A DNA stretch of 64,000 nt from Acidimicrobiaceae bacterium. GTDB taxonomy: Bacteria > Actinomycetota > Acidimicrobiia > Acidimicrobiales > RAAP-2. A model generated the notes under the pieces. It was given only the letters and a program-made list of their open reading frames with translations, searched no databases and was not told the DNA's origin. Every line of letters starts with the position of its first letter. The stretch's first letter is position 1. The position numbers and the translations under genes are program-made. Below are positions 19,015-28,565 of this stretch, one piece after another. The stretch covers positions 62,001-126,000 of the forward strand of contig PMLJ01000034.1 of the NCBI GenBank assembly GCA_003158855.1, in the 5' to 3' direction.

Positions 19015-19893
19015 CTAGGGCAGTCCCGCGCCCGGCGTCGTCACCTCGGCGACTTCAATCCTTCCGTCGGTGACGTCGGCGATCTTGAATCGGTCGCTCG
19101 AAGGCGCGGTCATGATGTACAAGGTGGTGCCGGCGTCACCGCCGAGCATGCACGCAAATGCCGTCTGCGTCGTCGTCACTTCGCCGGTGATCTCGCCGCC
19201 TTCCTTCACGCGCAGGCACGTGTGGGATATGGCGTTGGCGAGCCAAATCTGGCCGTCGGCGTCGAGGCACATACCGTCGGTGGCGACGAATTCGAACTGC
19301 GCCCAGACCCGCCGGTTGCGCAGCGTGCCGTCAGCGCCGATGTCAAAGGCGGTCAGGCGAAATGCCATGGTCTCTCCGACGATGAGGGTCTTGCCGTCGG
19401 GCGTGATGACCGATCCGTTGGGAAAGTCCATGTCCGGAATCGTCTGGATGACCTTGCCGCCGGGATCGAGGACGACGAGGTTAGTGGAAGGCGCCGCGAC
19501 CAGGCCCTCGACGCCATGCTCCATGAGCAACGTGTCCAGATCGAAACCGAAATTGCCCACGTACGAGTAGCCCGACGCCGAGACGACCATGTCGTTCGCC
19601 CAGAAGCTGCAGTACGCGCCGATGTCGGCGAACGTCGACTCCGCGCCTCCGCTGAAGCGCAGCACGCGCTGGTCGGTCGCCGACACGCAGAGCAGGTCGC
19701 CGTCGGGGAGCCATCCCAGCCCCGAGGGCTGGCCCGGCACCGAATGCTCGAGCCGCTCGTCGGATCCGTCGCCCGCGATCGAGAAGACGCCGCGGCGGTA
19801 GAAGTCGGCGAACCAGAGCCGTCCCTCGTGCCAGCGAGGTCCCTCGCCGAACGAGAGACCTTCTCTGATGACGTTGGAAGTGTAGGAATTCAT
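19015..19893 (-). CDS. SMP-30/gluconolactonase/LRE family protein
   Basis: EGLSFGEGPRWHEGRLWFADFYRRGVFSI...PNGSVITPDGKTLIVGE; start likely MNSYTSNVIREG. Confidence 0.85.
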   Translation of the reverse strand: MNSYTSNVIREGLSFGEGPRWHEGRLWFADFYRRGVFSIAGDGSDERLEHSVPGQPSGLGWLPDGDLLCVSATDQRVLRFSGGAESTFADIGAYCSFWANDMVVSASGYSYVGNFGFDLDTLLMEHGVEGLVAAPSTNLVVLDPGGKVIQTIPDMDFPNGSVITPDGKTLIVGETMAFRLTAFDIGADGTLRNRRVWAQFEFVATDGMCLDADGQIWLANAISHTCLRVKEGGEITGEVTTTQTAFACMLGGDAGTTLYIMTAPSSDRFKIADVTDGRIEVAEVTTPGAGLP

Positions 19894-19927
19894 CGCCCCC
19901 CCTTGGACCTCTCGCCAAACATAGTGT

Positions 19928-21403
19928 CTAGGCGCGCGCGCAAGCTCGAAGCCACGCGGCGTAGCCCGCGTCGACCTCCACGGGGTCGGTGGGGCTGAAC
20001 CGGTGGTCGTACTCCCACAGCTCGCCCAACTGCTCGAGCGAATGCCATACGCCGATCTCAAGCCCCGCCACGGTCGCCGCGCCGCGCGCGGTCGCCTCGA
20101 GGGACTTGCTCCGCAGAACCTCCAGCCGCGAGTTGGTGGCCTGGAGCTGCATCAACATGTCCATCGACGACGCACCTCCGTCGGCCCGCAGTTCGCGCAA
20201 CTCGATGCCCGCGTCGCGAAACGCGTCGGTCATGGCGCGCACCTGGTAGGCGAGCGCCTCGACGAGGGCTCGAGCGATCTGGGCGCGCCCGGCGCCTCTG
20301 GAGAGGCCCGTGATCGAACCGCGCGCCTCGCCTCGCCAGAAGGGCGAGCCGAGCCCGCTAAAGGCGGGAACGAACTGGACGCCGCCGCTGTCGAAGACGC
20401 TCGACGCGAGCTCTTCGAGCTCCCCCGACTCGCCGATGAAACCCATCTCGTCGCGCAGCCACTGCACGGCGGCTCCGGCGACGAAGGCCGAGCCTTCGAC
20501 GGCGTAGGCGGCGGGCCCGAACGCGCCGAGGTCCCACGCGACGCTCGTGATGAGGCCGGGAAAGACCCCCGGGGAGCTGTCACCGGCGTTGGCGAGGATG
20601 AACGAGCCGGTGCCGTAAGTGGCCTTCACGATTCCCGACGAGAAGCACGCCTGACCGAAGAGGGCCGCCTGTTGATCGCCGAGCACGCCGGTGATGGGAA
20701 CGCCGGCGAGCTCGGGCACGACCTCGGCACTGATCGAGGCGAAGTTGGTGGTCGAGGGTCGGATGTCCGCGAGCGTGTCGAGGGGGACGCCGAAGAGCGA
20801 GGTCATGGCGCTCGACCAGTCGAGCGTGTCGAGGTCCATGAGCATCGTCCTCGACGCGTTCGATGGCTCGGTCAGATACACCCCGCCGTCGCTGCCGCCG
20901 CTCAGCCACCACAGCAGCCAGGTATCGATCGTGGCGAGGCTCGGCGCCACGGCCTGGTCGAGCACGCCGTGGTCGAGGAGCCACTTCATCTTCGTCGCGG
21001 AGAAGTACGGGTCGAGCACGAGACCGGTGGTCGAGCGCACGAGTTGCGCGTGCCCGTTCGCTTCGAACTCTCGGCAGGTTGCGGCGGTCCGGCGATCCTG
21101 CCAGACGAGGGCGTGGTGGGCAAGATGTCCGGTCTCACGGTCGAAGGCGACCGTTGTCTCACGTTGGTTCGTGACGCCCACGGTGACGACATGGTGTCCC
21201 GCCTCGAGGGCCCGCGTGGCGACCTCGCGCAGGGTCGCCACCGCCAGATCAGCGATCTCGCTGGCGTCGTGCTCAACCCATCCGGGGCTGGGGAAGTGCT
21301 GGGTGAGCTCGCGATAGGAGCCGTCTACGAGCCTCGCCTGGTCGTCAAAGGCGGCGGTGCGCACTCCAGTGGTCCCGGCATCGAGGGCAAGAATGAGGTC
21401 CAC
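19928..21403 (-). CDS. glpK: Glycerol kinase (FGGY family)
   Basis: LALDAGTTGVRTAAFD ... GWVEHDASEI ... FGQACFSSGIVKATYGTGSFILAN ... ADGGASSMDMLMQLQA. Confidence 0.88.
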   Translation of the reverse strand: MDLILALDAGTTGVRTAAFDDQARLVDGSYRELTQHFPSPGWVEHDASEIADLAVATLREVATRALEAGHHVVTVGVTNQRETTVAFDRETGHLAHHALVWQDRRTAATCREFEANGHAQLVRSTTGLVLDPYFSATKMKWLLDHGVLDQAVAPSLATIDTWLLWWLSGGSDGGVYLTEPSNASRTMLMDLDTLDWSSAMTSLFGVPLDTLADIRPSTTNFASISAEVVPELAGVPITGVLGDQQAALFGQACFSSGIVKATYGTGSFILANAGDSSPGVFPGLITSVAWDLGAFGPAAYAVEGSAFVAGAAVQWLRDEMGFIGESGELEELASSVFDSGGVQFVPAFSGLGSPFWRGEARGSITGLSRGAGRAQIARALVEALAYQVRAMTDAFRDAGIELRELRADGGASSMDMLMQLQATNSRLEVLRSKSLEATARGAATVAGLEIGVWHSLEQLGELWEYDHRFSPTDPVEVDAGYAAWLRACARA

Positions 21404-21490
21404 GTGCCCGAGGCTAGTGAGGGTTTCGGGTCAGTTACTGGGCTTAACGTTTCTGAAAAGAGAATTGTTGACAAAAGGTGCTAAAAAGAG

Positions 21491-21519
21491 TTGACTTCGT
21501 GTAATTACAGTGCTGTAAT
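21491..21519 (+). promoter_or_regulatory. Candidate core promoter: TTGACT-N17-TGTAAT, overlapping palindrome ATTACAGTGCTGTAAT
   Basis: Direct reading; 7-bp perfect arms ATTACAG/CTGTAAT at 21504-21519. Confidence 0.5.
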
Positions 21520-21540
21520 AACACAGCATCTTGCGACGAG

Positions 21541-21567
21541 TAGTGGCTCAACCACTACATATAGTGG
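21541..21567 (+). promoter_or_regulatory. Candidate NrdR box(es): TAGTGGctcaaCCACTAcaTATAGTGG
   Basis: Palindrome CCACTAcATaTAGTGG resembles the NrdR-box consensus and lies upstream of nrdJ; an additional TAGTGG half-site is 21 bp away. Confidence 0.65.
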
Positions 21568-21663
21568 CTAGAGGGTCGAGAACCAGTAACCTCGTACCTC
21601 CGGCCCCAACGGCGCTTGAAGCATGTTCGAAGTGTCGGAATCGGGAAGAAAAGAGAAATTGAA

Positions 21664-24498
21664 ATGGCCATCGCACCTCAGCGCATAGGAATTGGACTCC
21701 GTCGCTTCTTTACCACCGACGATCGACACCCGTACGACGAGGTCGTCTGGGACCGTCGCGACGCGCGGATCTCCAACTTCCGCGACGGGTCGGTCGCCTT
21801 CGAGCAGTTGGACGTCGAGGTTCCCGCGTCGTGGTCGTTCAACGCCACCAACATCCTCGCTCAGAAGTACTTTCGCGGCACGCTCAACACCCCCGAGCGC
21901 GAGACCAGCCTGAAGCAGGTCGTCGACCGCATCGTCGACACGATCACCACCTGGGGCCTCGAGAGCGACTACTTCGCCGACGAGGAAGAGGCCGAGACCT
22001 TCACCGCGGAGCTCAAGCACCTGCTGATTACGCAGAAGGCCGCGTTCAACTCGCCGGTGTGGTTCAACATCGGCGTGAAGGGCGTGCCCCAGCAGGGCAG
22101 CGCCTGCTTCATCCTCGCCGTGCAGGACTCGATGCGTTCGATCCTCAACTGGTACACCGAAGAGGGGATCATCTTCAAGGGCGGCTCGGGCGCGGGCGTG
22201 AACCTGTCGAAGATCCGCTCCAGCGCCGAGGCGCTCGAGGGTGGCGGCACCGCGAGCGGCCCCGTGTCGTTCATGCGCGGTGCTGACGCGTCGGCGGGAA
22301 CCATCAAGTCCGGCGGCAAGACCCGTCGCGCCGCGAAGATGGTCATCCTGGACGTGGACCACCCAGACATCGAGGAGTTCGTGTGGTGCAAGGCCAACGA
22401 GGAGAAGAAGGCCCGCGTCCTTCGAGACGCCGGCTTCGACATGGACCTCGACGGCAAGGACATCCACTCCATCCAGTACCAGAACGCCAACAACTCGGTT
22501 CGCGTCTCGGACGACTTCATGCAGGCCGTCATTGGCGACGGGGACTGGAACCTGACCGCCCGCCACGGTGGGCGCACGGTGCAGACGGTGAAGGCCCGCG
22601 AGCTGTGGCGCCAGATTGCGCGCGCGGCGTGGGAGTGCGCGGACCCTGGCCTGCAGTTCGATACCACGATCAACCGCTGGCACACCTCGCTCAACACCGA
22701 CCGCATCAACGGCTCGAACCCGTGCTCCGAGTACATGCACATCGACAACTCGGCGTGCAACCTCGCGAGCCTCAACCTCATGAAGTTCCTTCGTTCCGAC
22801 GGTCGATTTGACGTCGACGCTTTCAAGGCGTCGATCGAGGTGCTCTTCACCGCCCAGGAGATCATCGTCGGCGCGGCGGACTATCCCACCGAGAAGATCG
22901 GTGAGAACTCGCGCAAGTTCCGCCAGCTCGGCCTCGGCTACGCGAACCTCGGCGCGCTCCTGATGGCGTCGGGCCTCGCTTACGACTCGGATGAAGGACG
23001 CGCCTGGGCCGCCGCGATCACCGCGCTGATGACCGGTCACGCCTACGCGACGAGCGCGCGCACCGCGGGGCGCATGGGCCCCCACGAGGGCTACGCGGAG
23101 AACGCTGAGCCGATGATCAACGTGCTTCGCATGCACCGCGACGCTTCGTATCAGATCGACCGATCGAAGGCGCCCGAGGAGATCCTCCAGGCGGCGCAGC
23201 GTTCGTGGGAGGAAGCAGTAGACCTCGGGACCCGACACGGCGTTCGAAACGCGCAAGCGTCGGTGCTCGCGCCAACGGGGACCATTGGCCTGTTGATGGA
23301 CTGCGACACGACCGGCATCGAGCCCGACCTCGGCCTCGTGAAGTTCAAGAAGCTGGTCGGCGGCGGCAACATGTCGATCGTGAACCAGACCGTGCCGCGC
23401 GCCCTTCGCGTACTCGGCTACTCAGAGGACGAGGTGTCGGCCATCGAGGCGTACATCGACGTGAACAAGTCGATCGTGGGCGCCCCGGCTCTTAAGCCCG
23501 AGCACCTGCCGGTGTTCGCCTGCTCCATGGGCGACAACACGATCCACTACCTGGGTCACGTGAAGATGATGGGTGCCGTGCAGCCGTTCATCTCCGGAGC
23601 GATCTCGAAGACGGTGAACATGCCAGAGGACGCGTCGATCGAAGACGTCGAGAACCTGCACATGGACGCGTGGCGTCTCGGGGTGAAGGCCGTTGCCATC
23701 TACCGCGACAACTGCAAGGTGGGCCAACCCCTCTCGACCGCGAAGAAGAGCGGCGAGGAGTCGACGTCGTCGGTCACCGCGACCGACTCGGTGGCGGCTG
23801 AGTTGTACACCAAGATCACCAAGTTGGAGGCGGCGCTTGAGCTCGCCAAGAGCGAGGGTTCGCACGTCGTCGTCGGCGCCGTGCGAGAGCGGCTGCCGCG
23901 CCGACGCGTGTCGTCGACGTTCGCGTTTCGCGTGGCGGACTGCGAAGGCTACGTCACCGTCGGCGAATACGAGGACGGTCGGCCCGGCGAGGCGTTCATC
24001 AAGGTATCGAAGCAGGGCTCGACGCTGGCGGGCATCATGGATGCTTTCTCGATCTCGATCAGTTTGGGACTCCAGCACGGCGTCCCGCTCGCAACCTACG
24101 TTCGCAAGTACGTGAACATGAAGTTCGAACCGTCGGGGATGACCGACGACACCGATCTGCGGATTGCCACGTCGCTGGTCGACTACATCTTCCGTCGCCT
24201 GGCGCTCGATTACTTGAGCCCGAGCGAGCGCGAAGAGCTGGGTGTGCTCTCGACGAGCGAGCGTATCCAACCGACATTGCCCGAGGTTGTCGAGCAGGCG
24301 ACCCCGAGCGTGGGCGTGAGCGTGCAGCCAACGCTCGTTGACGTCAACGAAAAGTTGCATCAGTCACAGCAGCCGAACTTGCTTAGCCGTTCAGAGCAGC
24401 GCGACGCGCCCATGTGCTATCAGTGCGGGAACGCCATGCAGCGGGCTGGATCGTGCTACGTCTGCTCGAGTTGTGGAGCCACAAGCGGCTGCAGTTGA
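21664..24498 (+). CDS. nrdJ: Vitamin B12-dependent (class II) ribonucleoside-diphosphate reductase
   Basis: FFTTDDRHPYDEVVW, NSPVWFNIG, GSNPCSEYMHIDNSACNLASLNL, C-terminal CYQCGNAMQRAGSCYVCSSCG Zn ribbon. Confidence 0.95.
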   Translation: MAIAPQRIGIGLRRFFTTDDRHPYDEVVWDRRDARISNFRDGSVAFEQLDVEVPASWSFNATNILAQKYFRGTLNTPERETSLKQVVDRIVDTITTWGLESDYFADEEEAETFTAELKHLLITQKAAFNSPVWFNIGVKGVPQQGSACFILAVQDSMRSILNWYTEEGIIFKGGSGAGVNLSKIRSSAEALEGGGTASGPVSFMRGADASAGTIKSGGKTRRAAKMVILDVDHPDIEEFVWCKANEEKKARVLRDAGFDMDLDGKDIHSIQYQNANNSVRVSDDFMQAVIGDGDWNLTARHGGRTVQTVKARELWRQIARAAWECADPGLQFDTTINRWHTSLNTDRINGSNPCSEYMHIDNSACNLASLNLMKFLRSDGRFDVDAFKASIEVLFTAQEIIVGAADYPTEKIGENSRKFRQLGLGYANLGALLMASGLAYDSDEGRAWAAAITALMTGHAYATSARTAGRMGPHEGYAENAEPMINVLRMHRDASYQIDRSKAPEEILQAAQRSWEEAVDLGTRHGVRNAQASVLAPTGTIGLLMDCDTTGIEPDLGLVKFKKLVGGGNMSIVNQTVPRALRVLGYSEDEVSAIEAYIDVNKSIVGAPALKPEHLPVFACSMGDNTIHYLGHVKMMGAVQPFISGAISKTVNMPEDASIEDVENLHMDAWRLGVKAVAIYRDNCKVGQPLSTAKKSGEESTSSVTATDSVAAELYTKITKLEAALELAKSEGSHVVVGAVRERLPRRRVSSTFAFRVADCEGYVTVGEYEDGRPGEAFIKVSKQGSTLAGIMDAFSISISLGLQHGVPLATYVRKYVNMKFEPSGMTDDTDLRIATSLVDYIFRRLALDYLSPSEREELGVLSTSERIQPTLPEVVEQATPSVGVSVQPTLVDVNEKLHQSQQPNLLSRSEQRDAPMCYQCGNAMQRAGSCYVCSSCGATSGCS

Positions 24499-24588
24499 TG
24501 TCAAGTAACTCCGAGATTTCAGTGAAAGTGACCCCTAGATTTCAGTGAAATGACATCGAGATTGCAGTCGGTGACATGAGGTTTCAGT
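24497..24588 (-). repeat. Four-unit array of ~20-23-bp repeats (consensus on - strand ACTGAAATCTCG-ATGTCACTT), IS-end-like
   Basis: cgagatttcagtgaaagtgac / ctagatttcagtgaaatgac / cgagattgcagtcggtgac / gaggtttcagt; unit ends at 24523, 24546, 24568, 24588. Confidence 0.7.
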
Positions 24589-24703
24589 AAGAGGATGAGC
24601 CGCTGGTGACCACCAAGGTGCCCGGCGGCGTAGTCCTTGCGTAAAAATGCTGCCGCATCTTCGGCGAACTGGGACTTAGCGCGGCGGAAAATCAGGTGCG
24701 GGT

Positions 24704-24727
24704 TCACGTCGGGCCTCCGACACCAAC
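24704..24727 (+). repeat. 69-bp repeat family, partial copy
   Basis: tcacgtcgggcctccgacaccaac, identical to part of the 25.9-kb copy. Confidence 0.75.
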
Positions 24728-24927
24728 AGTCCGAGTTCATGAAACTAGACCCAACACCCGTCTCGATTGTGAACTCTTGCGTACTTCAATGACGCGGTAA
24801 ACGAAATGCACTGGATTGCAATTGCTTCGTCGAGACGTCCTAGTTCCACCGAATCGACAGCCATTTTCTTCCGTCACCAGGGTTAGTATCGATTGACGCC
24901 ACGATGTGCTTCGCTGAAAGGGGCTAA

Positions 24928-25794
24928 GTGAAACTTCGGACGAAGTTGTCAGATTGGGCTGCGATTGTCGTGGCTTCGATGATGATTTCGGTCGTCGTAC
25001 TGGCGCCGCCTAGTTTCGCTTCGGCCCCCAAGAAGCCAATCTCGATGTTCTACGTGAGCCTCGGTGACTCCTATGCCGCAGGGGTCGAGGCGGGGCCTGG
25101 GACTGGGGGATACACCACGAGAGTTGTGACCGACGTCGCCCCGAAACACAAACTCATATTGCGTAATTTTGCGTGCGGTGGCGCGACGACGACGACGATG
25201 ATGAGCGTTATCGGTTGTTCGGGTGCTTTCGATTCGCATCATGGCTTGCCATACCCGAAAATGACACAACTGGCCGCCGCAATAAGCTTCATTGATGCCC
25301 ATCGCGGTCGTATTGGACTCATCACGGTCACGATCGGTGTCAACGACCTCGGCGGCACTGCGGACAACGTTCCGCCAATAGCGACCAACATTGCCCGCAT
25401 CTCGGCGCAGCTTCGCGCTGCGGCGGGTAGATCTGTTCCAATCATCGGTCTCACCTATCCCGACGCCGATCTTGCCGATTGGCTTAGTGGCCCGAGTGGC
25501 GTCACGATCGCCGAGGAGTCGGTCACCGCGTTCCAGCAAGTAGTCAATCCAGATTGGAAGGCGGCGTACGCCACAGCCAATGTCACGTTCGTTGATATCA
25601 CCGCGGCGTCCGGTGCTTATACCCCGCTTACTCAATTAGTGAGTTACTCGACGTACGGTGAGATTCCGTATGCGGTGGCCGAGGTTTGCATTCTCACGGG
25701 GATGTGCAGTGAGAGTAACATTCACCCATCCGACGCTGGCGAAACACTGATCGCCAATCGGATTGTCCACGCCTACCTCAGACTTCTAATCTGA
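24928..25794 (+). CDS. Secreted SGNH/GDSL hydrolase
   Basis: Signal peptide; GDSYAAG, GGATT, GVNDLGG, HPSDAG blocks. Confidence 0.85.
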   Translation: MKLRTKLSDWAAIVVASMMISVVVLAPPSFASAPKKPISMFYVSLGDSYAAGVEAGPGTGGYTTRVVTDVAPKHKLILRNFACGGATTTTMMSVIGCSGAFDSHHGLPYPKMTQLAAAISFIDAHRGRIGLITVTIGVNDLGGTADNVPPIATNIARISAQLRAAAGRSVPIIGLTYPDADLADWLSGPSGVTIAEESVTAFQQVVNPDWKAAYATANVTFVDITAASGAYTPLTQLVSYSTYGEIPYAVAEVCILTGMCSESNIHPSDAGETLIANRIVHAYLRLLI

Positions 25795-25906
25795 CTCGTC
25801 GGTTCCCTAGATGGTGAGTCCTTTCTCTATCAATTGGTCCGCCATCGACCGTGGTCCAATATTTGATGTTGTGGATCCGGTACTGTTCAAGATTCCTTGG
25901 GCCTTA

Positions 25907-26021
25907 GCCTCCAGTGCAAGGTTGCATTCCTGTCACGTCGGGCCTCCGACACCAACTAAATCTCATCTGGTTCGAGCCGACGGAGCGAGGGTGCACTTAT
26001 GTTCGATCGGTCCTCTGACAC
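25907..26021 (+). repeat. 69-bp repeat family, two units (second divergent)
   Basis: gcctccagtgcaaggttgcattcctgtcacgtcgggcctccgacaccaac, then gagggtgcacttatgttcgatcggtcctctgacac exactly 69 bp downstream. Confidence 0.8.
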
Positions 26022-26076
26022 GAAAGCTGGAGCCTGAACCTGCAAGAAAGGATGTGAGCGTCAGCCGGCGAACCGG

Positions 26077-26655
26077 TTAGTAATCCAGCGTGTGTGCAAC
26101 GAAGTCCCTGAGACTCAAACGGATGTCGCTGTGGCTCATGCCTTCTCCTTTGACCAGGTGGCCAAGGAGGTCGGCCCGAATGTTCGCTAGGAGTGAATGG
26201 GCGATCCAACTCGCTCGGCTCTTTCCGAATTTGCTTGCGACGAGGTCACGCAAGAGACCATGGACGGCTACGTAATCGGGTGACTTGTGGAGGCCATTCG
26301 TCGGTCCGCTGCCTTCTTCGAGGGCCAACATGAGATGGGCATTATCGAGTTTGACGACAGCGATTGCATCGATAATTGCTGAGACGCGTTCCCGGGGCGG
26401 GGTGTCAGGCCCGAGCGGCGGCGGCCCTGACTCGATCTGCTCTCGAAGTGGCGCCAGCCGAACGGCATAGACCTGTTGGATCAGGTTGCGCCGGTCACCG
26501 AAGCGCCGAAAAAGCGTGCCTTTGCCTACCCCCGCGGCGCGGGCAATGTCGTCCATGGACACCTCGCTAGGACTGTCCGAGGTCGCGAAGAGGTCATCGG
26601 CGGCCTCCAGGATCGCCTTGCGGTTCCGTGCTGCATCGGCTCGTTCTTCTTGCAT
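26077..26655 (-). CDS. TetR/AcrR-family transcriptional regulator
   Basis: MQEERADAARNRKAILEAADDLF...VSMDDIARAAGVGKGTLFRRFGDRRNLI HTH. Confidence 0.88.
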   Translation of the reverse strand: MQEERADAARNRKAILEAADDLFATSDSPSEVSMDDIARAAGVGKGTLFRRFGDRRNLIQQVYAVRLAPLREQIESGPPPLGPDTPPRERVSAIIDAIAVVKLDNAHLMLALEEGSGPTNGLHKSPDYVAVHGLLRDLVASKFGKSRASWIAHSLLANIRADLLGHLVKGEGMSHSDIRLSLRDFVAHTLDY

Positions 26656-26674
26656 GACGTGCCAGCGTCTCCTC

Positions 26675-26728
26675 TTGACAATCGGACCATCGGTCCGTAT
26701 TCTGAACACTAACCGGACCGCTGGTCCG
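26675..26728 (+). promoter_or_regulatory. Candidate divergent promoter with two TetR-type operators CGGACC-N3-GGTCCG
   Basis: Operators at 26683-26697 and 26714-26728, 31 bp apart; TTGACA (26675)-17 bp-TATTCT (26698) brackets the first operator. Confidence 0.75.
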
Positions 26729-26794
26729 AATACTATCGACAGTCTCAACTTGACGACAAGCTTCTTGTCATCACACTCGAAAGGTGACGGGCCC

Positions 26795-27211
26795 ATGACC
26801 GACGACGAAGGTATTCGACTTGAGACCCTCACCTTGATGCAGCAGTACCAAAGACTTCTGACCGAGGCGCGCTTCAGCGAGTGGATCGAACTGTGGGCTG
26901 ATGACGGAGTCTGCGAGTTTCCCTTTGCGAGTCTTGGACGCCCGAGACTTCTTCAGGGCAAAGAGCAAATACTCGCCTACATGACGGCCTATCCCTCTCG
27001 CATCTTCATTGAAGGGGTGGACAAACTACGCGTCCATCCCGCTCTTGACCCCAACGTCGTGGTCGTCGAGATGACAATCAAGGGACGGGCCGTCGAGACG
27101 GACAAGCCCTACAACCAGCAATACGTCATAGTGGCCGAGACGCGTGACGGCAAACTGACCCATTACCGGGAATATTGGAATCCGCTCGTGTTGGCCGAGG
27201 CCCTGTCGTGA
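26795..27211 (+). CDS. SnoaL/NTF2-like domain protein
   Basis: QQYQRLLTEARFSEWIELWADDGVCEFPF...THYREYWNPLV. Confidence 0.78.
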   Translation: MTDDEGIRLETLTLMQQYQRLLTEARFSEWIELWADDGVCEFPFASLGRPRLLQGKEQILAYMTAYPSRIFIEGVDKLRVHPALDPNVVVVEMTIKGRAVETDKPYNQQYVIVAETRDGKLTHYREYWNPLVLAEALS

Positions 27212-28044
27212 TGGGGAGGGTTCTGGTCACCGGGGCTACCGGCAAGACCGGGCGCCGGCTCCTGACGCTTCTTGATCAGCGCAGCGTTCCAGCTATGGCC
27301 GCTTCCCGTGAGCCGCCGAACGGTGGGATCCGTTTCGACTGGACGGATCGCACGACCTGGGACGCCGCGCTGGACGGAGTCAGTGCGATCTATCTGGTTG
27401 CGCCAATGGGGGCGGGCGATGCGGTGTCCCTCATGACCGAGTTCATCGAAATGGCGATCGACCGTGGCGTTGCTCGATTCGTGCTGCTCAGCGCATCGTC
27501 ACTCGATGCGGGTGGTCCAGCGATGGGCCAGGTCCACCAGTGGCTTCAGACTTCCGGCGTCGAGTGGGCGGTACTCCGGCCTTCGTGGTTCATGGAGAAC
27601 TTTTCCGAAGGGCCGCACTGTGCCACCATTCGCGACGAGCGCGCCATCTACTCCGCAACCGCACACGGACGAGTCCCCTTCATCAGTGCCCACGACATCG
27701 CTGCTGCTGCAGCAACCGCGCTGACCGCACCCGTTCCTCCTCACGCAGACTACGTGCTGACCGGGCCTGAGTTGCTCAGCTATGACGAGGTTGCCCAGCG
27801 CATCAGCGCCGTCATCGGTGAGACCATCACCCACTATTCGCTCACCTTCGACGAGCTCGTGGCTCGCCATGTCGCGAATGGGTTGAGTGAGCCACACGCT
27901 CAGACGCTTGCCTTCATGGATCTCATCATCGCCGATGGCGCCGAGGATCGAATAACAGACGGATTGGCGCAGCTCGTTGATGAACCACCCGTGACGTTCC
28001 TTCAGTTCGTGTCGCACAATGCGTCCGTCTGGAATCGACCATAA
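27211..28044 (+). CDS. NmrA-like/NAD(P)-binding SDR-type protein
   Basis: MGRVLVTGATGKTGRRLLTLL ... LLSASSLDAGGP; ATG overlaps the SnoaL stop. Confidence 0.85.
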   Translation: MGRVLVTGATGKTGRRLLTLLDQRSVPAMAASREPPNGGIRFDWTDRTTWDAALDGVSAIYLVAPMGAGDAVSLMTEFIEMAIDRGVARFVLLSASSLDAGGPAMGQVHQWLQTSGVEWAVLRPSWFMENFSEGPHCATIRDERAIYSATAHGRVPFISAHDIAAAAATALTAPVPPHADYVLTGPELLSYDEVAQRISAVIGETITHYSLTFDELVARHVANGLSEPHAQTLAFMDLIIADGAEDRITDGLAQLVDEPPVTFLQFVSHNASVWNRP

Positions 28045-28069
28045 TTCTTATCCGGGGGTGCGTGCTCAA

Positions 28070-28107
28070 GCCTCCAGTGCAAGGTTGCATTCCTGTTGCG
28101 TCGGGCC
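28070..28107 (+). repeat. 69-bp repeat family copy
   Basis: gcctccagtgcaaggttgcattcctgttgcgtcgggcc. Confidence 0.8.
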
Positions 28108-28156
28108 CGCAATTGTCGTATTTGCCGCTTCGGCGCTGCATCCGTATGGTTGGCCC

Positions 28157-28399
28157 ATGGAACAGACCAACACGGACTCGACGAATGAATCAGAAGAATG
28201 GACTTGTCTCCATTTCTCGGTCTCCAAAACAGAGGGAACGGTGCCTGATTTCCTGCGGCTGATCGCTTCGCGTCTGGATGAATTGGGTGACCCTGAGGTG
28301 ATGGACATCTCCTTTGCGCGTTACTGGACACGCGAATACGGCGAGCTAGAGCATGAGACGACGATCACCGTCTACTACTACAGGGAGGAGAAAGAGTAA
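28157..28399 (+). CDS. Small hypothetical protein
   Basis: MEQTNTDSTNESEEWTCLHFSVSKTEGTVPDFLRL...; compact ORF flanked by repeat copies. Confidence 0.5.
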   Translation: MEQTNTDSTNESEEWTCLHFSVSKTEGTVPDFLRLIASRLDELGDPEVMDISFARYWTREYGELEHETTITVYYYREEKE

Positions 28400-28453
28400 C
28401 TCCCCGTTGCCGCGATCAAGATTTCCACGCTTCCAACCTCTAGTCGGAATCGG

Positions 28454-28531
28454 CCCTCCGACACCAGTCAGGCCTAAACCAGGTCAAGACGCCAGTGCAA
28501 GGTTGCACACCTGTTGCGTCGGCCCCACGTC
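28454..28531 (+). repeat. 69-bp repeat family, ~78-bp copy
   Basis: ccctccgacaccagtcaggcctaaaccaggtcaagacgccagtgcaaggttgcacacctgttgcgtcggccccacgtc; ungapped alignment to 31701-31778. Confidence 0.82.
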
Positions 28532-28565
28532 CAACAAAGGGAAAATAGAAGGAATGCAGGTCCCA

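Noticed and set aside
24519-24740. 73-aa minus ORF between nrdJ and the SGNH gene
   Set aside because: Overlaps the IS-end-like array and a repeat-family copy; no recognisable domain, so not called as a gene.
25907-26021. CRISPR-like layout: ~36-bp repeat plus ~33-bp spacer period of 69 bp
   Set aside because: Only two units per locus, repeats diverge strongly (about 25/36 identity), the 'spacers' are themselves related between loci (28.45 vs 31.70 kb), and no cas genes are present.
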